DNA of 64,000 nt from Hysterium pulicare CBS 123377 (Eukaryota; Ascomycota; Dothideomycetes; Hysteriales; Hysteriaceae), in assembly GCA_000467715.1 (NCBI GenBank), contig AJFK01000289.1:1-64000 (forward strand), written 5' to 3'. This document shows, in pieces, positions 55,389 through 64,000 of the stretch. The number at the start of each line of letters is the position of its first letter. Within the stretch, counting starts at the first letter, position 1. The position numbers were made by a program, and so were the translations under genes. The notes under the pieces are model-generated. The model searched no databases. It was not told the origin of the DNA and saw nothing but the letters and a program-made list of their open reading frames with translations.

Positions 55389-56106
55389 TCACCAGCCGCC
55401 ACCATGGCCACCGCCTCCGCCTTGTTTCTTATTCTTCTGCTTATCTTCGAGCTTGCTACCTAGAATAGCTCCTGATATGGCGCCGATTAGGCCGTGACCG
55501 CCAAGCTTGTTTCCGCCAAAGTAGCCGGCTGCACCGCCTCCAAGAGCACCTAGAAGGCCTCGATCTCCTTCTTGCTGGGCTGCAGGATCTGTAGAGCCGT
55601 AGCCTGGCTGTTGTGGTGCTTGGCCATAGGGTTGCTGATTATGGCTTCCCTGAGGGTATTGGTCCTGAGCGTATGCACCTTGCTGCGGATATTGGTTTGC
55701 AGGGGCTGCGCCAGGGTATTGGGGTTGATATCCACTAAACATGAGTTAAGATACGTTCGCAGATTTTAAATTGCGATAAGACTCACCCTTGGTTTTGCTG
55801 TTGGTATGGATCGTGATAAGGCACCGGGCTCTGGCTTTGACCGTGCTGGAAGCCTCCTTGTGCTGGAGGGCCGTAGCCGCCTTGCTGCTGTCCGTACTGA
55901 TCTGGGTAGCCTTGCTGAGGATAGCCCTGTTGCGGTGGGTATTGCTGATGCTGATGCTGATGCTGCTGCTGCTGATACTGTGGGGGATAGCCTTGATTAG
56001 GGTCGTGATAACCCTGTTGTGGTGGAGGATAGCCTTGCCCAGGAGCAGGTGAACCGTACTGGTTTGGCGGGTATTGGTTATACTGATTATTGTATGGGTC
56101 TGACAT
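55389..56106 (-). CDS. Gln/Tyr/Pro/Gly-rich protein with glycine zipper
   Basis: Minus strand, exons 56106-55787 and 55734-55389 (221 residues). Residues 1-170 are a prion-like low-complexity region with repeated GYPPQ/QQGYP pieces and a run QYQQQQHQHQHQQYPP. The C-terminal part GLLGALGGGAAGYFGGNKLGG...IGAISGAILGSK is a glycine-zipper helix pair, and the end GGGGGHGGGW is Gly/His-rich, able to bind metal. Fungal relatives are annotated as glycine-zipper/rickettsia-17kDa-like proteins; they may associate with membranes or form condensates. TATA box near 56298 on the minus strand. Confidence 0.88.
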
Positions 56107-56297
56107 TTTGGACTTTGGTGTAGGTGGAGTGGAGGAGGGGTAGTGGCGAGCGGAGCTATAACCGGAAGGCTTTGGAAAACTCCGCTAATGGATGATGGTG
56201 GAGTATACGGTGATAGCTTGGACTCGGTATGACTCAAGGAACGAACAGTGGTATATTAGGAAATGATTGAGTGAAGGCAAAAGGTGTGAAGTCGACT

Positions 56298-56305
56298 TAT
56301 ATACA
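56298..56305 (-). promoter_or_regulatory. TATA box, glycine-zipper gene
   Basis: GTATATAA on the minus strand about 190 bp before the ATG at 56106. Confidence 0.4.
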
Positions 56306-57635
56306 AAGAAAATGGTATTACGGAATAAGTACCCCACATGATGACCATGAAGGCGGCGCAGTACCTGAACTCAGCCACATTGGACCTCAGGAACGACCGA
56401 GATGATTATTCGGATACTTCCAACCTTCCTGGTGTAAGACTATGCGCCGAACTGTACTACAAAGGGAAATAGTTTCGCAAAACTGGTTGCTCACCTTGCC
56501 TCCATCGTGATGTTGGAGGATGCTTCAAAAAGGCTGACTCCTCGCGCATATCAGCTGCGTTTCTCCCATTCCTCGCCTCGGTCAAATACTTCGGTGGCTG
56601 AAGCGATCCATTACACGGAAATATTGCGCACTTCAATACCTTACTTACAGAAGCTCGCAGAAACGTTCCCCTCCAGGCGATTCCGCTTTTGAGGCGGAGT
56701 ACTGAAGGCGTCCGGAAGGAAAGGCACGCAGCAAGCCGAACTGTGGCTGTCGGCTTCTCCTTGGCCGATATGTTTCTCTAACCAGACCCAGATCTAAGGA
56801 GGCGCAGCGACAGAGACGTTCAACAACGCGAGCGTGAACGCAAAGAGAACTGTCTCTCCTGGTTCGCTTTCAGCTGCCGACCAGGCGAGTCAACAACAAC
56901 AACATCTCGTAGATTTGCAAGGTTCATCCTCTCTCACAACCAGTCTCATCACTAACAAGTCTCGAATGATGCCCCTGTGGCGTTTGATCTGCCCTCTTCC
57001 GCCCGTAAGCTTACCGAAAGCGGGTCTTGAAACGCGAGGAGGGTAGTTCTGCGACACCACTCACCAACTTGGCTCAGGGGCTCTCCTCAAACAACCCAAT
57101 GCTGCAGCCACGCATCAAGAGCTGATGCCGCGGCTTTGCTCAAAGCAGAGAATGCGTTCCGACCAAGCTGACTGACTCGCTCCTTTGGGCATTTTGTGGT
57201 CTTTGTTCGGTGCAAATAGGTCCAAGTCTGGCGCCAGACGCACGTCCAAATGACACCACCTCCTCAAACTCACATGGGACCAGAATCGACTCACCTCTAG
57301 CGTTATTCATGCGCGTCCTCATATGCTTGTTGCTTCCCATCGCATGTCATGAAGTCCAAGAGTTCGCCCAGCTATTGTGGTAACCACAAGCCTTGCTTCC
57401 CTTCTTTCTGACTGTCTCTTCTTCCGCAGCCGGACTGCTGTTTAGCTCTCTACGATCTTTATTCTCCATTTCCTTGTCAGTAGTCCTAGCAGGCTTGGGA
57501 CTGTCAAAGCCTCCCCTTGATTGAACATACGTCGATCGTTGAGCGTTCAGATGTTGTTCGTTGAGTTGATCAAGCCTCGAGAAGCTTGATCTAAGGGGCC
57601 GGACACTCCAACGGACCCTACCATTCCCAGCAAAA
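56306..57635. other. Intergenic, no gene seen
   Basis: About 1.3 kb between divergent genes. Frames at 56507-56692, 56834-57046 and 57347-57688 (minus) are short and unrecognised. The last ~150 bp is leader of the membrane-protein gene. Confidence 0.45.
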
Positions 57636-59492
57636 ATGCCCATTGCGAGGCGGCGTGGACAAGAGAACTGGGCGAGAGATGCGGTCATAGTGGAAGACGA
57701 AATGGATTCGGATTACGACTCAGAGAATGACGGACCAGAACTCAAGGGACATGATCCGGCATCAATATCGGTCCAGAAGGCGACCCCGACGTTAACTTGG
57801 AACCCATCAATTACTATGACACAGGCAGGAAAGCAAGCAATGGGAACATCAGATGGCGACGATCCTGTAAGCTGGGCTCCCACCGGAGCTGTAGGACGAA
57901 TGCTAAAATTCAACAGATACGCATAACCATGACTATGACTTTGACACCTAGCGGGACCCCAATGGCAGCATCATCGGAAAATCCAACGGAAACGGTCATC
58001 GTCACCATCCCTCCGCCTCCTCCTCCGCATCATAAGTATGGTGTCTCGCAAACAACCGAACATCTCTTGATTGCTGCGGCATCCATTGGTACGTCTCGTT
58101 GGGCTTGTGTGTTGGCCTGCCGTTAATTGGAATAGGTGCAACTATCGTCGTCGTAATGATCCTCTTCGCTCTTCACACCATGCGCAAGCGCGGCATCACA
58201 TTCGCAGAAGCAATCAAGCGTGGAAAGAATGCGGCACATCGACGTTCGCATCGCGGACCTACCCCACCCCCGAAAAGTCGCAATTGGGCTACGCCAGCTT
58301 ACACTTGGGATCGCAATGAACAGTCCGAATATGGTTCTACAAGAGGCATTGCAATTACCACTCCAGCACGCTTAATGACACGCTCTGCTTCGGACGCCTC
58401 AGACAGACCGTTAATGGCCCCGCTCCGCAATGGAAGGTATGTCCTTAATTTCTTCAAATCGAGAAAGTATTCCAAATATAGCACGTGATGTTACCACTTT
58501 GTTCCTATTGTACACCTGTTTTGTTTCGACCGTCTACTATGCATTGACGAGACTTGCGTGTTCGGGTTTCAGAATGCTATCCTACGTCATCCTTCAACAA
58601 TGCTTCGTACTGACGGTGACACAGCCTCAATCGACAGGCCAGCAGCCGAACCAACCGAAGTGTATCTCCTAACGGGCAACGAAGCTTCCTTCTAGATTCA
58701 CCCCCACGCCCAACTCCAAGTCGGACTCACTCGCATAGCCGTGATGGTAGCGACACACCATCGTCCAATGTACTACCTTTGCAAACACAGCGTCAAAGTG
58801 CGTCAACCCGCAACACACGGTCTATGTCTTCTTCTTTATCCGATCTGCAATATCCTCTACCACCACTGAAACAGATGGAACCACTACCCCCACCACCCAC
58901 GTTCCGTCAATTCCTTTTCAACCGACGCTCGGTAGCTCAACCACGTCCAGGCGCTCCGGCAATGGTCAGCCGATTTAGCTGGACGAACTCGAATGCACCG
59001 CAAACACCGCACGATCCCACCCGCGACACGTATGGAAACGTACCTGGGATAATGCCACGTGAGAGCATCATGACATCTCGATCTTCAGTACCCCGCTTCC
59101 GGACCGTCGATTCATGGGTTAACCACCAAGCATCACGATTTGAAGAGCAGAAATTGCGAGAGCAATTACGTGCTCAAGGTTCGACGTTCCTAAGCGATGA
59201 TGAGAGAGACAACGATGTACCCGAAGTACCTATCCTACCACTTAATATCACGAAACTCAGGGAAGAAGCAAGCGGCTCCAATGGTGATGCCGTCCCCAAT
59301 GGAGGATTGGCTGGGAAAAACATCAAACATGAACGACACGATACCAGTACGACAGTGACCGATGATACAGCACCGATTTTTCGACAACATCCTGGAAATG
59401 AAGTGAGGTTCAGCACGAGGAGTCTGGTGCCTAGTGAAATTCTCAACAGTAAAATGAGGGCTAGTGTCTTGGAACACAGGACCTCATATTGA
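57636..59492 (+). CDS. Single-pass membrane protein with long Ser/Pro-rich tail, unrecognised
   Basis: Four exons: 57636-57866, 57917-58088, 58136-58436, 58625-59492 (523 residues); the third intron is 188 bp. There is no signal peptide. An acidic N-terminal part, a Pro run (IPPPPPPHHK), then one transmembrane helix (HLLIAAASIGATIVVVMILF) rebuilt across intron 2, followed by a basic stop-transfer (HTMRKRG). The tail has FSWTNSNAPQTPHDPTRD and FRTVDSWVNHQASRFEEQKLR, blocks that look conserved rather than random, inside a low-complexity Ser/Pro background (RPTPSRTHSHSRDGSDTP). Layout suggests a surface sensor or anchor, function unknown. Confidence 0.78.
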
Positions 59493-60117
59493 TTTGAGAG
59501 CATAGCAGTTGTGTAGTAAGGAAAAGGGAGGAATAAGGTTTGTAAGTACCTAATAGATTGCTTGTACTTTACGGCATTTGTATATTCAATCAAATCAATT
59601 CTACTGGACGTTCAAATGATGGCGTTGATCTAGAACTCATACTACGTGACTTTCCATCGTCACGTTGTTTCGATGCCGCCCTTTTCGGTCCACTTATTAC
59701 AAAACCTCAACATCGCTTACATATCCACTACCAGCGTGCCTCCTTCGCCTTCTTCCCCTTTGTACTGAAAGTAAGATGGCGCGATTTTGAATACGGCTTG
59801 CAAACTAACATCCTCATGCAACATGCTCACGTAATGAGGTGTCCTTTCATTGCCTAGCACTAGGGGTCGGGTTCATCCGCTTCTCGTCCGAAGTGTATCC
59901 TCCGGTCTGGCTTCTCAACTAACGAATCATGTTTCCCCAGCCTCACATTAAATCTTAACGACTACGATATATATAAATGCGCCGTTGTTCTTCCACTCAT
60001 CTTTTCCATAACTTTATCTGCTTCAACATCATCTCAATCCCCTTCCAACCCCATATCCTAGTTCTCTTCCTTCTCAGGTATCTTTCTCGCTCGACTTCAC
60101 GCATCGCCTTCCTCAGA
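59493..60117. other. Intergenic, SDR promoter
   Basis: About 0.6 kb. A TATATATA run at 59968-59976 lies about 145 bp before the SDR ATG. An in-frame upstream ATG at 59977 would extend the SDR by 47 residues but falls inside the likely leader. Confidence 0.45.
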
Positions 60118-61128
60118 ATGGTAATACTCTCCGCCGTCGAAGCCTCAAATAATGCAATACGCGCACACCTCCCTACCTCCCTCGTCTCCGTCTTCGTAGG
60201 CGGCACGACAGGCATCGGAGCCGCAACCGCCAAAGCCCTAGCAAAACACAGCACCAGCCCCAAGATCTACATTATCGGACGCTCGGAAGCCAGCGCCGAG
60301 AATGTGATTGCAGAGTGTAGGACCCTGAATCCAGACGGTGCGTACGAGTTTCTCAAGGCAGATGTCAGCACGATGAAAAGTGTCGACAGGGTATGTGAGG
60401 AGCTGAAGAAGAGGGAGAAGAGAGTCGATATACTAGTCCTATCGCCCATGACGCCTGATTTCAGTGGCACGAAGACGAGCGATGGACTCCCTATCATCAC
60501 GGCGCTGGGACACTATGCCAGGATGCGCTTCGCCTACAACTTACTTCCTCTCCTGGAATCTTCGCCTCTTGCGCGCGTTATATCGGTTGCGGGAGGCGGT
60601 AAAGAAGGCGTTCTCGATACGGACGACCTCGCGGCGTATAAGATCCCGCGTACGGAACTCCGTGCTCATTGTGCTAGTTTGATTTCTCTTGGGCTGGAGG
60701 GTCTCGCTGCGAACACAGATCAGGGGAAGAATGTGACTTTCATTCAAACTTACCCTGGTACTGTAGTTACTCCGTTGTTCGACAGCATCCCTGGGTTACT
60801 CGGCTTAGCTTTTAGATGGTATCTTTGGCTTATGGGATGGCTGATTTGTGTTCCCCTGGCAGAACGTGCGGAGAGGGATTTGTGGTTGTGCACGAGTGGG
60901 GCGTTCCCGGCGAAGGCAAGGAAGACTGGTGTGTCACTCGATGAAGGCCTAGTGAGTGTGGCGGAAGGAACGGATGGTGAGGTGGGCAGTGGAGTGTATA
61001 GCTTGGGTTGGGATGGAGAGAGTGCGACGCAGAGAGAGATGGATGTGCTTAGGAGATATAGGGAGGACGGGGTGGTGGAGAAAGTGTGGGAAGATTTGAG
61101 GGAGACGTGGGAGAGGACGACGAAGTGA
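60118..61128 (+). CDS. Divergent short-chain dehydrogenase, atypical active site
   Basis: Single exon, 336 residues from the ATG at 60118 (the frame is open from 59977). Cofactor motif VFVGGTTGIGAATAKAL is good, then YIIGRSEASAENV and KADVSTMKSVDRV. The usual NNAG is replaced by VLSPM, and after the Ser-bearing strand VISVAGGGKEG no YxxxK follows; HCASLISLGLEGLA takes that place. This pattern is known from a fungal SDR group whose catalytic residues differ. The C-terminal part has a hydrophobic segment (GLAFRWYLWLMGWLICVPLA) which may attach to membrane. Enzyme activity is therefore doubtful or unusual. Confidence 0.85.
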   Translation: MVILSAVEASNNAIRAHLPTSLVSVFVGGTTGIGAATAKALAKHSTSPKIYIIGRSEASAENVIAECRTLNPDGAYEFLKADVSTMKSVDRVCEELKKREKRVDILVLSPMTPDFSGTKTSDGLPIITALGHYARMRFAYNLLPLLESSPLARVISVAGGGKEGVLDTDDLAAYKIPRTELRAHCASLISLGLEGLAANTDQGKNVTFIQTYPGTVVTPLFDSIPGLLGLAFRWYLWLMGWLICVPLAERAERDLWLCTSGAFPAKARKTGVSLDEGLVSVAEGTDGEVGSGVYSLGWDGESATQREMDVLRRYREDGVVEKVWEDLRETWERTTK

Positions 61129-61296
61129 GCAATGAAGAGGAATGCGCCCATTGATGACGTGTTCAGATGTGTTCAGTACTTTCACAATCGCAAGTAGTTT
61201 GATAAGGTAAGTGGGAACATGGTTGGTATTGTACTATGTACCCATTTGGCTTTGAAGCCTCTATTTTTCACCATTCCGTACCCTTTGTAGATAAAT

Positions 61297-61920
61297 CTAA
61301 TCCTCATCTTCATCTGCCTCGTCGTTGACAACGTTGAAGAACCTGAGCTCGTAGACACCCTTCTGGGTGGAAACAACGCGCAGCCAGTCACGGAGTTGTT
61401 GCTTCTTGAGAAACTTCTTTGTCCTATACATCTCAGCTCATTAGCTATACTCTATTCTCACGCCGGCTAATAATCTAGTTGTTTCGAAAGTCGGTTGGCA
61501 CTCACAAGTACTTGAGGTAGCGACCGGAGAACTCCTGGTGCGCAATAACCTCGATCTTTCCCTCGCCCTGCTGAGAGATCTGGATGTTGTCACCGAGGTT
61601 ACCGGTACGGCCATCGACTTTGATACGGTCGTGGAGGAACTTTTCGAACTGGGTGACATCGAAGATTTTGTCGTTGGCAGGTTGAGAAGCGTTGATGATG
61701 AACTATATTCGTACCCGAATTAGCAATTGTTCAACCAAACACTCCAGCGACAATAGACATACCTTCTTGGTGATCTTCTGTCCCTTCTTCGATCCGCCCT
61801 TAAGGCCACCGCCGCCTGCAGTTGGTCGTTTCTACATCATGTACTTAGCCTACTGTTCTATGCTGGAGAATGTTCTCACAGCGGACAGCAAAGCGGTGTA
61901 CGTACTGTTCCTTGTGGCAT
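61297..61920 (-). CDS. RPL22: 60S ribosomal protein eL22
   Basis: Minus strand, four exons: 61920-61906, 61831-61763, 61702-61506, 61423-61297 (135 residues). The first exon has only five codons (MPQGT), a common pattern in fungal ribosomal-protein genes. Family sequence is clear: [90 protein letters not shown] and an acidic end DEADEDED. It is part of the large subunit around the exit tunnel. Divergent with ELG1, 411 bp between start codons. Confidence 0.97.
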
Positions 61921-62331
61921 TTTGAGCGATTATCAGAAGCGCAAAGAAGTGGGTATCCTGCGCTGAAGGGTTTCAATTAAATGTTGGTTGAAGTTGAGGT
62001 TGGGAGAGGCCTGAAGCTGGTGCATCTCAATTTTGCTGCGTGAGTGGGCGCTAACCGAGTTATGCTTGGTGGTGCCAAGATTTTACCTTAGATGAGATTA
62101 GATTAGATCCCAAAATGCGCTGGCCCGTGCTCACCAGGAAGTCGCGTTTGATGTCGCGCGTCTCGTTAATTGATCAGTCACTTTTGCCATTCACTTTCAC
62201 CATTCACCACCTTCGCCGCAACCATCTTCTTTTTGGACGCAGAAACCCTTCCAGCCCCTCTAATGTCGTCGATTCAACTCAGTAGTTTTTCATAAACGTC
62301 AGCAATGATACGGTAGCACCGACACACATTA
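61921..62331. promoter_or_regulatory. Bidirectional promoter region, eL22 / ELG1
   Basis: 411 bp between two start codons pointing away from each other. It includes TTAGATTAGATCCC-like sequence near 62095 and a CT/CA-rich leader (TTCACTTTCACCATTCACC) before ELG1. No other feature seen. Confidence 0.6.
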
Positions 62332-64000
62332 ATGGCTCTGGCTGTGCTGCAATCAGCCATGAATCTGGGGGAGAAGAAGACCTTGCACCCTTTCTTTACA
62401 AAATCAAGTATGCTCACAGGACATGATATACAATCAATGAGAGACTCACGCATTTGTAGGAATTCCATCTCCAGAACGCAGCAATCCGCCGGACGAGACA
62501 AATGCGCAGAGAACGGACAATGACCCGGACTACGAGTCTACAGATGCAAGCTTGCAAGCTGGAACTGAGCGAAAGAAAAGAGTCAGGAAGTCAAATGGAC
62601 GAAAAGCTGGCGCAGGATCCGAATTAGTGAAGAAAAACCAGGCTTCTTTAGAAAATTTCACAATAAAAGCGAAAGGTAGAGATGTCGGAGAGGATGTGGA
62701 AGTCCCTACAGGCCCGGCACAATCAGCGGATGATGGTCCCTCCCTTGAAGAAGATCCAAATGCAGCCCGCAGAAAGCGGAGGAAAACGACATCCCCAGCG
62801 CGTTCAAACACCGGGGCCCGTATACAGATTGAACCAGGTCAAGAGAAGGAAAAGCATGCTTCACTGTCCTGGCAGCAACAGCTTGAAAACGAGGCAACGA
62901 AAGACGGTGCCGAAGTCTTAGTCGAAGCATCTAGTCCACCTCACCAACCTGACAATCAGTTATCGAACGTCCTTCCCAGTACTCCTCCCATGAGTGAAGG
63001 CCACATTATGGATTCTGGAAATGCATCACTATCACCTTGCTCCATAACAGAACGAATACCGAGTACGCCTCAATCTGGAGATAAAAATGGTAAAGTGAAT
63101 AACAAAGCGACCCCCGGACGACGTTCAACGCCAAAGAAAAAGATATTGAAGCTTGGCAGCAATGGCAAGCTTGTTTCTCCTAAGTCCAAGAAGCCGACAG
63201 ACGAAAGCTCTGAAACCAGCGGAAAACGGAAAAGGGGAAGGAAGGCCAAGGAAACAAAATCTTCATCCACCATCACTGTGATCAAATACGGTACAGATCC
63301 CGAGACTCGTGCCGCCTTTGGTAATCGCATTGAACAAATTTTAAATACCGCAAAACCGGCGGTAAACACTACCAGTGAAGTGTTGCCAGCTCCGACTAAA
63401 CCAACTGAACCTCCAAAACCGACACATCCCTTTTTCCTAGGCAAGAAGAAAGAGGAGGCAACATCCGTACAAACCACAACTCAAGACAAGATGCCCCCTA
63501 CACCAAGGACACCAAGAAAGAGTGCAGTAACCCCAGGCAAATTAAGGGCTGAAGCACAAGCGGCGAAGTCACCACGTCCGTTCCCAAGATTCGGTTCATT
63601 ATCTGGAGATCGTAAAATTATGAAACAGCCGGGAATGGCTGAGCCACCTTACCCTCCAAAGGGCTTGGCACATGTGCGTAACCTGGATACTACCGAGTTA
63701 TACGGAATACCGTGCATCTCTGTGCCGGATCTGCCTTTCTTAGGTTTTCGGAAATTGAAGAACAGCGTAGTCACAGTACCAGATGCCGAAGACATTCTGA
63801 TGAGTATCTCACGCCAATTCAAGCCTCTCCTATCTAAGGCGGCAGCACAGGATAAAGTTCTTCAAGAACGATCGAGCTCATTACGAATACCGGAACGCCT
63901 TTTGACGACTGGAGTAGCATTACAAGATCTTGTGCGCAAAGAAGTTCATTCTCAATTGCCGAGCTCTAAACTTGACAACTCGCAGACTACTCTTCATCCG
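62332..64000 (+). CDS. ELG1: ELG1/ATAD5-type PCNA unloader, N-terminal part (runs off the window)
   Basis: Exon 1 62332-62407, intron 62408-62459, exon 2 from 62460 open to the window end. The N-terminal KKTLHPFFTKS and a later KPTHPFFLGKK are PIP-box/PIP-like pieces of the HPFF type seen at the start of fungal Elg1. Between them lie a basic region (NAARRKRRKTTSPAR), SLSWQQQLENEA and KKKILKLGSNGKLVSPKSKK, also typical of fungal Elg1. The AAA+ module would lie beyond 64000, so identity rests on the N-terminus. Known role: large subunit of an RFC-like complex (with Rfc2-5) that removes PCNA, especially SUMO-PCNA, from DNA after replication. Partial at the 3' end because of the window edge. Confidence 0.8.

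Noticed and set aside
1-64000. CRISPR array, rRNA, tRNA, intact transposon or virus-like element
   Set aside because: I found no regular spacer-repeat array, no rRNA or tRNA that I could fold with confidence, and no reverse transcriptase, integrase, transposase or capsid-like frame.

Overview
The window looks like nuclear DNA of a filamentous ascomycete (Pezizomycotina; a Leotiomycetes-type fungus is my guess from protein wording, not proven). Evidence: genes are 0.4-3 kb, mostly cut by introns of about 47-60 bp with GT(A/G)(A/T)G donors and short (C/T)AG acceptors, on both strands, with typical fungal families (Vac8, AA9 polysaccharide monooxygenase, RTA1-like protein, Zn2Cys6 factor, RNase T1/F1 type ribonuclease, DUF1996). 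About 27 genes can be supported; I re-derived exon joins by hand from reading frame and splice sites.

Layout. 0-9 kb: a Ser/Thr kinase (minus), then VAC8 and the RNA polymerase III subunit RPC4 (plus). 9-19 kb: a zinc alcohol dehydrogenase followed by three unrelated-looking coiled-coil/low-complexity proteins; the last carries a tandem copy of an intron plus exon. 19-27.4 kb: a SAM methyltransferase, an RFTS-domain protein with a C-terminal C2H2-like zinc site (possible heterochromatin factor), a secreted guanyl ribonuclease with an unusual active site, and the tRNA pseudouridine-55 synthase PUS4. 27.4-31.5 kb: accessory-looking stretch with an unrecognised Cys-motif/EPERE-repeat protein and the C-terminal half of a HET-family protein. 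32-38.9 kb: acetoacetyl-CoA synthetase, an eight-exon glyoxalase II, a short-chain dehydrogenase and a GNAT acetyltransferase. 39.6-46.3 kb: an orphan protein kinase with its own N- and C-terminal regions, an AA9 LPMO and a GPI-type cupredoxin. 46.4-49.3 kb: an Upc2-like Zn2Cys6 regulator next to an RTA1-like seven-helix protein. 49.3-57.6 kb: gene-poor DNA with two families of degenerate direct repeats, a secreted DUF1996 protein and a Gln/Tyr/Gly-rich glycine-zipper protein. 57.6-64 kb: a single-pass membrane protein, a divergent SDR, ribosomal protein eL22, and (cut off by the window edge) the N-terminal half of ELG1.

How they fit together: housekeeping genes (VAC8, RPC4, PUS4, AACS, GLO2, eL22, ELG1) alternate with secreted or lineage-specific genes (RNase, LPMO, cupredoxin, DUF1996, HET remnant, orphan kinase, coiled-coil proteins). 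I see no secondary-metabolite cluster, no CRISPR, no rRNA or tRNA gene that I can support, and no intact transposon. The strongest unusual signals are the tandemly duplicated intron-exon unit at 18.5-18.8 kb, the catalytic-site change in the ribonuclease, the orphan kinase, and the repeat-rich intergenic block at 49.4-52 kb.
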